Assembly (NCBI GenBank): GCA_013331575.1
Contig: DUGD01000050.1
Coordinates: forward strand, 18,367-42,838
Direction of reading: 5' to 3'
Length of the DNA: 24,472 bases
DNA from: Candidatus Woesearchaeota archaeon
GTDB lineage: Archaea; Nanobdellota; Nanobdellia; Woesearchaeales; UBA525
The translations under genes and the position numbers were made by a program. Below the pieces are notes generated by a model, which saw only the letters and a program-made list of their open reading frames with translations, did no database searches and had not been told where the DNA came from. This document shows, in pieces, positions 14,310-23,138 of the stretch (position 1 is its first letter; the number at the start of each line of letters is the position of its first letter).

Positions 14310-16157
14310 CTACTTCTTCTTGTTTCCGTCGTTCGTCTTATCGTCTGCTGATTTCTCATCTCCTTTCTTCGCGTCGTCTTTCGCTTTCTTCTTGAGGCTG
14401 TGCGAGAGCGCCGATTCTTCTTCCGCGTCGGGGTCGATGTGTTCGTCTTCGTCATCCCCGGCGCCGATCTTCGCGAACTCCTCGTCGTCCTCCGTGTTCT
14501 TCGCCTGCATGTCCTCGATGCGCTGCTGGAGGGCGTCTTTCTTCACCATCGCTTGCAGTCCGGACACGATCGCCGGTTCGGGCTTGCCGGTGAGGCGGTG
14601 CAGCGCGTTCGCGACCTCGGGGATGTACCTCTCGAAGAGGTTCGCCCTCTCGAGCTGCAGGTGCACTTTCGATTTCTTGTGCACGTACTTCTGCAGGTCG
14701 CGGCCTGCCTCCTGCAATGCGAGCTTGATCTCCTTGATGATATCGTCGTAGTGCGCGATGGCCTCTTTCGATTCCGACGTGAACGGCACCCAGACCGATG
14801 CGATGTGCACTACGACAGTCATAGGTCCGACAGGCAATGATCCGCCCGATTGCTGCATGCCGTACGCCTTCCAGTTCGTCGTGGTCACGGCTTTCGTGAC
14901 GCCGCACGCGCCTTGCTGGTAGAGAAGCGGGACGCGGTTCGCGAAACGCATGAGCGTGATGGCGCCGTCCTTCTCCTGCTCGCCGCCGTACGCGAGCGCG
15001 ACCTCTATCTGGAACGGGTTGCCCTTGTAGACGACGGGCGGGCGCGTGATCGCGGAGTAGAACTCTGCCTGGACCTCTTTCATGAGGCCTTTCTTGAGCA
15101 GCTCCTCGCCGATAGGAGAGAGGCAGTCGGTCGGCGGGTTCATGATCGAGGTCGAGCTGAACGCCTTGATGAGCGCCTCGGCGCCGTCGCGTGTGATCTC
15201 GTCCGGCTTGAAGTTGGGCGGGATGCGCGCGTTCTCGCATATCTCCTTCGCTACCTGCGGCGAGACGCGCGAGAAATTCTCCTGCAGGAACGCGGAGAGC
15301 GTGCGGTTCTCGGATTCCGAGAGCATCTTGATGAGCGTGCCGAGTTCCACGCCGTGCGGGTGGGGGAGTATCTCCTGCGCTGGTTTCGGCAGCGTGTCTG
15401 TCGCGCGCGCGAAGACGTATTGTTCGGCTTTCGGGTTGACGTATATTATAGTGGCGTGCGGGTTCGTGACCGCTGTCGATTTGAGATAGGTGTCGACCGA
15501 TTGCGATCCCTTCTGGTACGATGCCTCGATGTCGAGCTCGATGCGCGTGCCGTGTTCCTTGTTCCACTCCTTCTCTGATTCTTTGAGGATATCGGGGGAG
15601 TTCGTTGCGGTGTTGATCGTGAGCTCGACGTAGTTCGCCGGGTGCTTTGGACTGATGCGTGTCAGGATCTTGGCCGGCCTGCCGGTGGTCAATCCCGCGT
15701 ACATGACTGCCGCCGAGATGCCGATGCCCTGTTGTCCGCGTTGTTGCTTGCGCGAGTGGAACTTCGAGCCGTAGAGCAGCTTCGCGAAGATCTTGCCTAT
15801 CTGCTGCTTGACGATACCGGGACCGTTGTCTTCGACGATGACGCGGAACCGGTTCTCTGCCATCTCGATGATCTCGACGGATATCTCGGGCGGGATGCCG
15901 GATTCTTCGCATGCGTCGAGCGCGTTGTCGACCGCCTCTTTGACCGCGGTCATGAGCGCTTTGCGGGGGTTGTCGAAACCGAGGAGGTGCTTGTTGCGCG
16001 CGAAGAACTCGGCGACGCCTATCTCACGCTGTTTTTTGGCGAGCTCGACCGCTTTGGGCTGGCTCGTGCCTGCTGGCGCTCCGTCGGTCGATAATGTCGC
16101 TTGCAGGTCTTTTCCTGCCTCTTTCGCGTCGTTTTTTCCCTTTGCCACCTTGGCCAC
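14310..16157 (-). CDS. top6B: DNA topoisomerase VI subunit B
   Basis: The 615-residue ATPase subunit has a GHKL fold. The N box is KEAVDNALDA (Glu74, Asn78), then DNGPGI (110-115) and GQQGIGIS (141-148), followed by the H2TH and transducer domains (RFANRVPLLYQQGACGVTKAV). ATP binding dimerises it and drives strand passage through the cut made by subunit A. The C-terminus (about 565-615) is a low-complexity Asp/Glu then Lys-rich tail ending KKK, and about 45 polar residues precede the domain. The start codon is GTG at 16157. The TATA palindrome CTTATAAG (16182-16189) lies 24 bases upstream, again suggesting leaderless transcription. Confidence 0.95.
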   Translation of the reverse strand: MAKVAKGKNDAKEAGKDLQATLSTDGAPAGTSQPKAVELAKKQREIGVAEFFARNKHLLGFDNPRKALMTAVKEAVDNALDACEESGIPPEISVEIIEMAENRFRVIVEDNGPGIVKQQIGKIFAKLLYGSKFHSRKQQRGQQGIGISAAVMYAGLTTGRPAKILTRISPKHPANYVELTINTATNSPDILKESEKEWNKEHGTRIELDIEASYQKGSQSVDTYLKSTAVTNPHATIIYVNPKAEQYVFARATDTLPKPAQEILPHPHGVELGTLIKMLSESENRTLSAFLQENFSRVSPQVAKEICENARIPPNFKPDEITRDGAEALIKAFSSTSIMNPPTDCLSPIGEELLKKGLMKEVQAEFYSAITRPPVVYKGNPFQIEVALAYGGEQEKDGAITLMRFANRVPLLYQQGACGVTKAVTTTNWKAYGMQQSGGSLPVGPMTVVVHIASVWVPFTSESKEAIAHYDDIIKEIKLALQEAGRDLQKYVHKKSKVHLQLERANLFERYIPEVANALHRLTGKPEPAIVSGLQAMVKKDALQQRIEDMQAKNTEDDEEFAKIGAGDDEDEHIDPDAEEESALSHSLKKKAKDDAKKGDEKSADDKTNDGNKKK

Positions 16158-16181
16158 CGGTAGTCTGTCGGTCGGGGGTCT

Positions 16182-16189
16182 CTTATAAG
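16182..16189 (-). promoter_or_regulatory. TATA box of top6B
   Basis: CTTATAAG ends 24 bases before the GTG start at 16157. The same TATA-to-GTG layout occurs at top6A, so the two subunit genes share promoter architecture although they are separated. Confidence 0.5.
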
Positions 16190-16220
16190 TGTTACGGAAC
16201 TGTCGACTCTCGGTATACAG

Positions 16221-16364
16221 TTACTTCTTCTTGCTTGCTGCGGCGGATATGCTGCTCTTCACATCGCAGGGTGTAGTCGCGCCCTCGCATGATGGCTGCG
16301 CCGCTGCTTGCCATGCTCGGGCGCTTTGCGTGGTGCCAAGGCAGCATTCCTGGTGCGGTGCCAT
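16221..16364 (-). CDS. Possible small Cys-containing protein (47 aa)
   Basis: A short open frame runs from ATG 16364 to TAA 16221 between atpD and top6B. The product has four cysteines (two adjacent near the N-terminus, then PSCEG and TPCDV) and ends SISAAASKKK. A Lys-rich end is also seen on top6B in this window. An in-frame TAG lies 24 bases upstream of the ATG. No Shine-Dalgarno or TATA box is visible at the usual distances, so it could be chance in a GC-rich gap. The rest of 16190-16421 shows no gene. Confidence 0.2.
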   Translation of the reverse strand: MAPHQECCLGTTQSARAWQAAAQPSCEGATTPCDVKSSISAAASKKK

Positions 16365-16421
16365 GACGGGATCTCTGTCACGTCGAGTCTATCGCATCGA
16401 GTGATGCCATCATCTTAGGCG

Positions 16422-17012
16422 TCACCCTAAGCGTAGTTTCACTCTCAAGAATTCTTCGCGTTCGCGTTCATCGAGGGCGTTCACGATGTGCGCGTTCTCG
16501 TGTTCGAGGTCCGGGATGACGATGTCGGAGAGCGCTTTGGTACGTCGTTTCACCTTGCCTATCTCGAAGAGCACTTTGCGCAATGCCGCTTCGCGGGCGG
16601 CCACCCGTACTATGCGGTCGAGCACCTTGCGGTACGCTGTTCCGACATCTTGTAGAAGCAGTGAATCGTATAGTTGCACCGTGGTGTTATCTGCCGGTGG
16701 GGCAATTATGTCGGGGATGCGGACGCCGGCGATGTTCTTCATCCGCAGTTCTACTGGCGCCATGCGTTGGACTGCGAGCGACGCCGAACGGATGCGCAGG
16801 TCGCTCTCGAGCGCCCTTGCCTGTGCGAGCATATTCGAGGCGCGTGTGTACTCCTGCTGCAGCGCATCCCGTTCTCTGCGTACGAGCTTGAGGAGTTTGA
16901 AGAACTCGATGATGAGCGCGTCGTGTTTGCGTTTGAGGAGGTCGTGGCCGTGCCGAGCGAGTCCGATGCGTCGCCGTACTGTGAAGAGCGCTCCTCGTGT
17001 CGGAGGCATCAT
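16422..17012 (-). CDS. atpD: A-type ATP synthase subunit D
   Basis: The 196-residue protein is the central-stalk subunit that rotates inside the A3B3 head. It has the expected long N- and C-terminal helices forming a coiled coil: [29 protein letters not shown] near the start and [27 protein letters not shown] in the second half. It begins [10 protein letters not shown], close to the usual family start. The ATG overlaps the atpB stop as ATGA, and an AGGAG lies 10 bases upstream. It is the last gene of the operon. CTTAGG/CCTAAG (16414-16431) forms a hairpin across the stop codon, but no T-run follows. Confidence 0.95.
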   Translation of the reverse strand: MMPPTRGALFTVRRRIGLARHGHDLLKRKHDALIIEFFKLLKLVRRERDALQQEYTRASNMLAQARALESDLRIRSASLAVQRMAPVELRMKNIAGVRIPDIIAPPADNTTVQLYDSLLLQDVGTAYRKVLDRIVRVAAREAALRKVLFEIGKVKRRTKALSDIVIPDLEHENAHIVNALDEREREEFLRVKLRLG

Positions 17013-18499
17013 GGTCTCTCATCTCCTGCGTTGCCCGTTATCGTACCGCTCTCCGGTCTGCCGGTGCCATTCCCGCCATCCTCTTGTTCGTCTTTTGCAT
17101 GGGGTTCTTGCCTCTCAGCATGGTTATCTTGCTTATCTTGCTTGCCGTAGCGTGAATCCTTGATGTCGTCGCTCATGCGCCGGAGGCTTTCGCGCGGATA
17201 CACGCTCAGGAGGTCCCACGCGATATCGATCGTCTCATCGAACCTTCGATCCTCCCGTCCTGTCTGCGCGAGCAGTCTCCTCTCGAAATTTTCGGCGAAT
17301 ACGAGGGAACGGCGATCGTCGTCTCCGAGAGCATCCTCTCCGATGATCGAGACGAGCCCGCGTGCCTCTTTGCCGTCGGCATAGCACGCGAACACCTGGT
17401 CGGCCACGGGTTTGTGGTCTACCTGTGTCTTGCTCGCGCCTATCGATCCGCTCATCAACCGCGATAGGCTCTGGAGCACGTCTATCGGAGGGTAGATGCC
17501 CTTGTTGTGCAGTTCACGAGAGAGCACGATCTGTCCTTCGGTGATGTAACCGGTGAGATCGGGGATCGGGTGCGTGATGTCGTCGCCTGGCAGCGTGAGG
17601 ATGGGCAGTTGCGTGATGCTTCCTTCTCTTCCCGCGATGATGCCTGCGCGTTCGTAGATGGCAGCGAGGTCGGTATACATATAGCCCGGGTATCCTCGCC
17701 TGCCAGGGAGCTCTTGGCGAGCCGCGCTTATTTCGCGCAACGCCTCGCAGTAGTTCGTCATATCGTCGAGTATCACGAGTACGTGCATGCCCTTGTCGAA
17801 TGCCAGGTATTCCGCCGCCGTGAGCGCCATGCGAGGAACGAGGAGCCGTTCGACGGATGCGTCAGCGGCGGTGTTGAGGAAGACGACGCTGCGCGAGAGC
17901 GCACCGCTGGCGGCGAAATCGTCCATGAACGCGTGCGCTTGCGCTTCCGTGATGCCGATGCCGGCGAATACCACAGCGAACCGCGACGCATCGCCGCTTA
18001 TCGTCGATTGCCGGGCTATCTGCATCGCCAGCTCGTCGTGCGGAAGCCCCGCGCCGGAGAAGATCGGTAGTTTCTGTCCGCGGATTATGGTGGTTGCCAT
18101 GTCGATGGCGCTCACGCCGGTCTTTATGACATCGCCGGGCCGCTCGCGCGCGTATGGGTTGATGGGTTTGCCGTTGACCGGTAGGCGCGTCGCGGGTATG
18201 ATCGCAGGGCCGTCGTCTTTCGGCCGTCCTCTGCCGTCGAAGACCCGGCCGATGATGTCGGGTGACGCGTCGAAAAGGACGCCTTGGCCCAAGAATCGGA
18301 TTTTTGCGTCCAGATGCATCCCGCGTGTGGTCTCGAAGACGCTCACGACCACTACATCGTCCGACGTGTCGAGCACCTGGCCCGTCTTCATAACACCGTC
18401 CACTTCGATGCGGACGAGTTCGCCGAAACCGACCGGGTGCGTCTTCTCGACGAAGATGAGCGGCCCTTCGATGCGTGCGATGGTGGAGTACTCTCTCAT
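17009..18499 (-). CDS. atpB: A-type ATP synthase subunit B
   Basis: The 496-residue protein is the regulatory, non-catalytic head subunit. It starts with the beta-barrel [28 protein letters not shown] and contains the degenerate P-loop [12 protein letters not shown] in place of a Walker A motif, as in all B subunits. Later it has the family blocks [31 protein letters not shown] and [14 protein letters not shown]. Typical length is about 460; about 50 extra residues form a hydrophilic, Asp/Glu/Lys/Gly-rich tail after LRRMSDDI. It overlaps the stop of atpA by 4 bases and the start of atpD as ATGA, so translation is coupled. Confidence 0.96.
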   Translation of the reverse strand: MREYSTIARIEGPLIFVEKTHPVGFGELVRIEVDGVMKTGQVLDTSDDVVVVSVFETTRGMHLDAKIRFLGQGVLFDASPDIIGRVFDGRGRPKDDGPAIIPATRLPVNGKPINPYARERPGDVIKTGVSAIDMATTIIRGQKLPIFSGAGLPHDELAMQIARQSTISGDASRFAVVFAGIGITEAQAHAFMDDFAASGALSRSVVFLNTAADASVERLLVPRMALTAAEYLAFDKGMHVLVILDDMTNYCEALREISAARQELPGRRGYPGYMYTDLAAIYERAGIIAGREGSITQLPILTLPGDDITHPIPDLTGYITEGQIVLSRELHNKGIYPPIDVLQSLSRLMSGSIGASKTQVDHKPVADQVFACYADGKEARGLVSIIGEDALGDDDRRSLVFAENFERRLLAQTGREDRRFDETIDIAWDLLSVYPRESLRRMSDDIKDSRYGKQDKQDNHAERQEPHAKDEQEDGGNGTGRPESGTITGNAGDERP

Positions 18500-20586
18500 G
18501 CGCCGCCTCCGTCTGGCTGCTTCGGTCGTCCTCGTTGCACGTTGATATCGCTCGGTTTTCCAGTCATTGTCTTATCGATCGCTGCGATATCTGCATGTAT
18601 GGCCGTCACGCTTGCGTCGAACGCATCATCCGGTGCGTGCCGCAACGAGAATATCGCGATATCCACTTTGCGCAGCACGATGTCCTGCAAGGGGATTCCT
18701 CGGGCTATGGCGCGCGCACCGACGGTGTGGTACTCGGCCATGGCGCGCAACATCTGCCTCGTGCGAGCGAGCGAGCAGTACGTCTCGCGTTCATTCCTCG
18801 CCTCTTGCTGGAGCAATCCTTCGCGGATGAGCCTCGAGGTGTGGAGCGTGAAGCGTTGGGAGTCGGGCAATGCGTCGCTGCCCACGAGCCGGACTATCTC
18901 CAGAAGCCGTGACTCCTCCTGGAGCAATGATAGGACGGCTGTCACATCGCTGTTCCAATCAGGACCTGCGTTCCTATCATACCAATCGCGCAGCGTGAAA
19001 CGGTAGAGCGAGTACGCATTCAGCCAATGTATGCTCGGGAAATGGCGTTGCTGAGCGATCCTTGCATCGAGCGCCCAGAATGTTTTCACTACGCGTAGGC
19101 TGGCTTGGGTCACGGGTTCGAAGAAATCGCCGCCTGGAGGCGATACCGCGCCGATGATGGTGAGCGAGCCGGTGGTTCCGGCGGCGCTATCGGTCGTATG
19201 ATCTGCGGTGGCGCCTAACAGGGTGATGACGCCGGCGCGTTCATAGAACTCCGCTATCCTCGTGGTCAAGTAGGCAGGATATCCTTCTTCGACCGGCATC
19301 TCGCCTAGACGGGAACTTATTTCGCGCAGCGCTTCTGCCCAGCGCGATGTGGAATCGGCCATGAGCGCCACGTCATATCCCATGTCGCGGAAGTACTCCG
19401 CGATGGTCGCGCCGGTGTACACCGACGCTTCGCGTGCCGCGACCGGCATGTTGCTCGTGTTCGCGATGAGCGCGGTGCGTTGCATGAGCGGTTTGCCGCT
19501 GCGCGGGTCCTTGAGTTTCGGGAATTCCACGAGGACTTCAGTCATCTCGTTGCCGCGCTCACCGCAGCCGACGTACACGATGATATCCGCGTCGGACCAT
19601 TTGGCGAGCTGGTGCTGCAGCACTGTCTTTCCCGATCCGAACGGTCCGCTCACGATGGCGGTACCGCCCTTCGCTATGGGGAATAACGCATCGACCACCC
19701 GCTGTCCCGTGATGAGGGGTGTCGTTGGCGCGTGCTTGCGTTCGACCGGCCGCGGAGTCCTCACCGGCCATGATTGCATCATCCGCACCTTGCCTGTGGT
19801 TGATGGTGTCGCGCCGATTATTTCGCATAACACTTCATCGACGGTGAAATCGCCTTGCCGCGGTGAGCGGATGACGCCATCGAGGCCATGCGGCACCATG
19901 ATGTGGTGCTTGAAGCCGGCGAACTCCTCGACGTATCCTATCCGTTGCCCGCCGGTCACCCGCATGCCGTCGTGTACGACGGGATTGAATCGCCATCGCC
20001 TCTTTCTATCGAGGGAGGGGATTACGGCGCCGCATCCCATGAACGCTCCTTGTTCATCGACGAGCGAAGATAGAGGGCGTTGTATTCCATCGAACACATT
20101 GCCGAGGAGCCCCGGTCCCAGCTCGACGGCGAGCGGATGCCCGGTGCCTGTCACCGGTTCGCCCGGTCGTAGCCCGGCGGTATCCTCGTATACTTGTATT
20201 GTCGCAGTATCACTGTTGATGCGGATGACCTCGCCTAAGAGCCTCTGTTCTCCTACGCGGACTATCTCGTTCATCGCGATGGCGAGCGGGCGAGCGATCA
20301 CTACCGTGCCGAATACGCGTGTTATCCTGCCGTGCTGCGTTGGTTGCGGCAACGGTCCATGTCGTGCGCTATGCAGGATTGTATTCCGAATTCCGTTTTC
20401 CGCAACCGTCTCCGATCTCTTTGTTTTCGTCCTCTTGCTTGTTCTTATCGATCGCGTGCTCTTCTCATCGTTCTGCATCTTCGTCCTTCTCTCTCCCTTT
20501 ATCGTCTTCATAGTCTTCAGGTCGGCGATGGAGGATTTCCTCGCCGTCTCTCTTTTCGCGTCCGACATCGACCTCCGTGCGCTCAT
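18496..20586 (-). CDS. atpA: A-type ATP synthase catalytic subunit A with basic N-terminal extension
   Basis: This is the catalytic head subunit: Walker A GPFGSGKT (314-321), GERGNEM (342-348), [16 protein letters not shown] and [10 protein letters not shown] are all present, with no intein. The protein is 696 residues, about 100 longer than usual. The beta-barrel that normally begins the protein ([14 protein letters not shown]) starts only at about residue 86. The first 85 residues are rich in Lys, Arg, Ser and Thr. The ATG at 20586 overlaps the atpF stop as ATGA, which supports translation of the extension. However, Met7 (GGAGGT upstream) and Met37 (AAGGA upstream) are possible alternative starts. 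A polar tail of about 20 residues ends the protein. Confidence 0.95.
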   Translation of the reverse strand: MSARRSMSDAKRETARKSSIADLKTMKTIKGERRTKMQNDEKSTRSIRTSKRTKTKRSETVAENGIRNTILHSARHGPLPQPTQHGRITRVFGTVVIARPLAIAMNEIVRVGEQRLLGEVIRINSDTATIQVYEDTAGLRPGEPVTGTGHPLAVELGPGLLGNVFDGIQRPLSSLVDEQGAFMGCGAVIPSLDRKRRWRFNPVVHDGMRVTGGQRIGYVEEFAGFKHHIMVPHGLDGVIRSPRQGDFTVDEVLCEIIGATPSTTGKVRMMQSWPVRTPRPVERKHAPTTPLITGQRVVDALFPIAKGGTAIVSGPFGSGKTVLQHQLAKWSDADIIVYVGCGERGNEMTEVLVEFPKLKDPRSGKPLMQRTALIANTSNMPVAAREASVYTGATIAEYFRDMGYDVALMADSTSRWAEALREISSRLGEMPVEEGYPAYLTTRIAEFYERAGVITLLGATADHTTDSAAGTTGSLTIIGAVSPPGGDFFEPVTQASLRVVKTFWALDARIAQQRHFPSIHWLNAYSLYRFTLRDWYDRNAGPDWNSDVTAVLSLLQEESRLLEIVRLVGSDALPDSQRFTLHTSRLIREGLLQQEARNERETYCSLARTRQMLRAMAEYHTVGARAIARGIPLQDIVLRKVDIAIFSLRHAPDDAFDASVTAIHADIAAIDKTMTGKPSDINVQRGRPKQPDGGGA

Positions 20587-20942
20587 ATGGATCGCCCCGG
20601 CTTATCGTGCGGTGCATTGTACGGATTCGCGTCATAGGATATGATCTTGGGATCGATGCCTATTGTCGATGATATCAGCCGGTCCAATCGTCGGGCGTAC
20701 ATCGTCGCGTCGCGCGAGAGCAGGATCACCGCCGGCTCTGTGCTCATCTCGATTGTCATGCGTTCTTTCGCTGTGAGCGATGCGACGATGCTGTCCTCCA
20801 TGATGATGATAGCGGCGTTTTTCTCTTGCGAGAACAACTCCATGGCGGTGCTGGGGGATGCTTCTATCGTGCGGATACCTGCGAGGCCGAAACCCGGCAA
20901 GAAATCCGCCCGACCCATTGCTACCACGCCATCACGGTTCAT
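20583..20942 (-). CDS. atpF: A-type ATP synthase subunit F
   Basis: The 119-residue protein is the small central-stalk subunit. It has the expected Rossmann-like layout: VVAMGRADFLPGFGLAGI, the strand AAIIIMEDSIVASL, and PAVILLSRDATMY. Length is typical of the family (about 100-115). The start overlaps the atpC stop as ATGA, and its stop overlaps the atpA start in the same way. Sequence identity to well-known F subunits looks low, so the call rests on size, fold pattern and position between C and A. Confidence 0.88.
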   Translation of the reverse strand: MNRDGVVAMGRADFLPGFGLAGIRTIEASPSTAMELFSQEKNAAIIIMEDSIVASLTAKERMTIEMSTEPAVILLSRDATMYARRLDRLISSTIGIDPKIISYDANPYNAPHDKPGRSI

Positions 20943-22006
20943 GCTGCGCCTCCAATACTCGCGACGATTGCGCCGCTTCCTGTGCTGTTCTTGGTGGCGT
21001 CACTCTTCTCTATCGGTGTCGCGGAGAGCATCATGTGGGATTGTATGAACGTCGCGTCCAACCCCAGGTGTTTTGCTTTAATGATGAGGCGCAGATTGTG
21101 ATGTTCTCTCTCCTTGTCCACTAGGTAATGCATGAGCACGGCGGCGTGCAGCGGCGCTATTCCAGCCATTCTCTTTATCATTCGTAGTGTAATCATGCGG
21201 ATATCGTACTCGAGCATCACGAACCGGTCGTCGTCTCCGCGACGCAGCGCCGTCGTGACCGCCGCGCGGAACGGTGTCCGTTCCAGTGCACGCAGCGTGT
21301 CGATGACGCTCTTTGGTTCGCATGCGTCGCGCAATGTGGATTGCCGTATGGTGCCGCCCCGATGGAGGCGTTCCAACGCTCTTGCTCCATGCACTCCGTC
21401 GCGTTTGAGCAGTATGATGGTGATAATGTTATCGCAGTCGATAAGCAGGTCATACGTCCGGTCCATGACGCGATCTTTTCGTGCGCGGGATTCGGGCGCG
21501 GCGTGGAGTCCTCGTAATGCGATGGCTATCCCGTGCGTGGTGGAGAGGTCGCCTGTGACGTGCAGTCTCTCCGTGATCATGCGCGCGAACTCCGCCACTG
21601 TCCTCGCGCGTTCGTACCCCGCGGTGTCGAGCGTGCCTTGTTTTCCGTACTGCGTTATCGCCGCGTGCGGATCGTTTCCGCTAGCGATCGCTTCGAGCAC
21701 GACCCGGAGGTTCCACTCATCGTTGTTTTTCGCGTAACGTTCGAGGGCTTCGGTGAATTCGCCTCCGGCAATATGCCTTATCTTCCCGATGAGCCGCCGG
21801 CTATTGTGCACGAGCATGCGATCCACCACTTCAGGGTCGTCCAGATCGCGTAGCGAAAGCGCGTTGATGTCCTCACGGTAATCGCCCGATTGCAGCATGC
21901 TGAATATCTCCGGTATGCTCATGTTCGCCAACGCGTTGTATTGCGCGTCGGTCATGTTCCTGGATAGCATCGCGTGGATCCTCGCGGCGGCGTAGCTCTC
22001 GTTCAT
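20939..22006 (-). CDS. atpC: A-type ATP synthase subunit C
   Basis: The 355-residue helical protein couples the central stalk to the membrane ring (V-type d subunit family). Its all-helical pattern with repeated segments (NDEWNLRVVLEAIASG, DCDNIITIILLKRDGV, EYDIRMITLRMIKRM) and its length fit. The NxxxLRxxL-like segment NNDEWNLRVVLEA is the type of block seen three times in the family. The Shine-Dalgarno GGAGG lies inside the last codons of atpE, 5 bases before the ATG, and the junction is an ATGA overlap. Identification is by position and pattern. Confidence 0.88.
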   Translation of the reverse strand: MNESYAAARIHAMLSRNMTDAQYNALANMSIPEIFSMLQSGDYREDINALSLRDLDDPEVVDRMLVHNSRRLIGKIRHIAGGEFTEALERYAKNNDEWNLRVVLEAIASGNDPHAAITQYGKQGTLDTAGYERARTVAEFARMITERLHVTGDLSTTHGIAIALRGLHAAPESRARKDRVMDRTYDLLIDCDNIITIILLKRDGVHGARALERLHRGGTIRQSTLRDACEPKSVIDTLRALERTPFRAAVTTALRRGDDDRFVMLEYDIRMITLRMIKRMAGIAPLHAAVLMHYLVDKEREHHNLRLIIKAKHLGLDATFIQSHMMLSATPIEKSDATKNSTGSGAIVASIGGAA

Positions 22007-22704
22007 GCGCGCCTCCGAGTCCTGCTAGCCGGGCTTCGTGTCCGTCGTGCTCGTGTGCGCAGGATCCGTTTCTTTCTCTGCGCTCTTCCCTGTCGTTGCG
22101 CTGTCTGCGACTCCCCGAACAGCGCGGCCGCAATATCGCCCGCGTATCGCACGCGGATGTCTGCAAGGAGTGTCTCGAAACGCGCGTCGTACGATACCCG
22201 TCGTCCTTTCGCGTATGCGATGAATCCTCCTTGCCAATGGGCTGTGGTGCGCACGTCCGTCCGTCTCGCGAAGAACGTGGCATCACGATGCGCAACATCG
22301 GCGTGATCGATAGCCATCATGGTCGATGCGTGGCGCCAGTGAGCTATAAGCAGCTCGTTGCGTTCTTTGCGGGGCATCTTGTTTATCGCGTCTTCCGCTT
22401 TCTTGCACGCGATGTTGACTAGCGTGTGCTTTCGCGCGAGGCGTCTTTTCGCATCGCCGATCGATACGTCTGCGTTCTCTCGTCGATTGCGGGTGTCGCG
22501 TGCACGGAGTGCCTCTTCGAGGAGGGCGTGTTCCCGCGCCTTTACGAGCGTGTCGGTCTCTGTATCGATGCCTGCCACTTCGCGCGCGCTATCATCGTCT
22601 ATCTTTGCCGCGCTCGCTCTGGCATCGTCCATTATCGTCTGGATGAGCCTTTGGGCGTCTGCCGAAGTCTCCGTACGTGCTGTCTCCATGTGCATCGAAT
22701 CCAT
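22003..22704 (-). CDS. atpE: A-type ATP synthase subunit E with Arg-rich C-terminal tail
   Basis: The 233-residue protein is the peripheral-stalk subunit E. It has a long charged N-terminal helix (about 10-120, coiled-coil-like), then a C-terminal domain with IRVRYAGDIAAALFGES, a typical ending of the family. After ALFGES there are about 34 extra residues dominated by Arg, with few acidic residues. That tail is not part of usual E subunits (about 200 residues). The start is 9 bases after the atpK stop; Met4 and Met6 are possible alternatives. The stop overlaps atpC as ATGA. Confidence 0.88.
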   Translation of the reverse strand: MDSMHMETARTETSADAQRLIQTIMDDARASAAKIDDDSAREVAGIDTETDTLVKAREHALLEEALRARDTRNRRENADVSIGDAKRRLARKHTLVNIACKKAEDAINKMPRKERNELLIAHWRHASTMMAIDHADVAHRDATFFARRTDVRTTAHWQGGFIAYAKGRRVSYDARFETLLADIRVRYAGDIAAALFGESQTAQRQGRAQRKKRILRTRARRTRSPASRTRRRA

Positions 22705-22713
22705 ATATCGTCT

Positions 22714-22944
22714 TCACGCCGCTAACTGGATGATGAGTATCGCAACGACGAGACCGAAGATGACTATCGTCTCCGGGATGACAGTGAGGATGAGCCCTTT
22801 ACCGAACAGCTCCTCTTTCTCCGTCATCGCGCCTACAGCGGCGGTGCCTATCTCCTTCTCGGCTATCGCCGCCGCTATCGCGCTCATGCCGATGGCGAGC
22901 GCGGCTGACAACCCTAGTAATCCCGTTCCTATTTCGACTGCCAT
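22714..22944 (-). CDS. atpK: A-type ATP synthase subunit K (proteolipid c ring)
   Basis: The 76-residue protein is a two-helix hairpin proteolipid. Helix 1 (about 7-28) is Gly/Ala-rich, the polar loop AEKEIGTAAVGAMTEKEELFGKG connects, and helix 2 (about 50-74) carries Glu58 in VIPETIVIFGLVVAILI, the ion-carrying carboxylate. The single-hairpin form is the simplest type. No Na+ signature can be confirmed by eye, so a proton or Na+ ring is open. It has its own Shine-Dalgarno (AGAGGT) upstream. Confidence 0.95.
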   Translation of the reverse strand: MAVEIGTGLLGLSAALAIGMSAIAAAIAEKEIGTAAVGAMTEKEELFGKGLILTVIPETIVIFGLVVAILIIQLAA

Positions 22945-23138
22945 GCTCTCAACCTCTTGTGTGCACCTCTTTCGTGCATCGTGTGTCTCTTGCTTCCCTC
23001 TTGATTATGTTCATTGCATTGTCTTGTTATCGTCGGATTCATGTTTTTGATCGTGTTCCCGTATTCGTTATCGGGTGGATTTTTTCGACGGTTATTCGTC
23101 GTATGCGGATTGCCCGACGGGAGCTGTCGTTCTTTCAT
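22929..23138 (-). CDS. Possible hidden small gene between atpI and atpK (69 aa)
   Basis: The gap between atpI and atpK holds an open frame whose ATG overlaps the atpI stop as ATGA, exactly like four other junctions in this operon. GGAGG lies 10 bases upstream inside the last codons of atpI. The frame ends 16 bases inside atpK. The product is very hydrophilic and basic (MKERQLPSGN start, HKRLRAW near the end), with no membrane segment or recognisable domain. Third-position GC is lower than in neighbouring genes and Asn is common, which argues for chance. It is uncertain whether it is translated. Confidence 0.3.
   Translation of the reverse strand: MKERQLPSGNPHTTNNRRKNPPDNEYGNTIKNMNPTITRQCNEHNQEGSKRHTMHERGAHKRLRAWQSK

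Noticed and set aside
13894-14751. 285-codon + strand frame across the hydrolase start and the top6B end
   Set aside because: The composition is Ser/Phe/Cys-rich from antisense reading, and it crosses two genes with clear motifs.
14452-15912. 486-codon frame on the - strand in another phase of top6B
   Set aside because: It has repetitive Arg/His/Gly composition and overlaps the clear topoisomerase VI B frame entirely.
16486-17163. 225-codon + strand frame opposite atpD
   Set aside because: It is antisense to atpD with Ser/Arg-rich low-complexity composition and no recognisable domain.
19349-20644. Long open frame (431 codons) on the + strand
   Set aside because: It is antisense to the catalytic subunit gene atpA, whose motifs are unambiguous. 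GC-rich codon bias leaves the opposite strand open.
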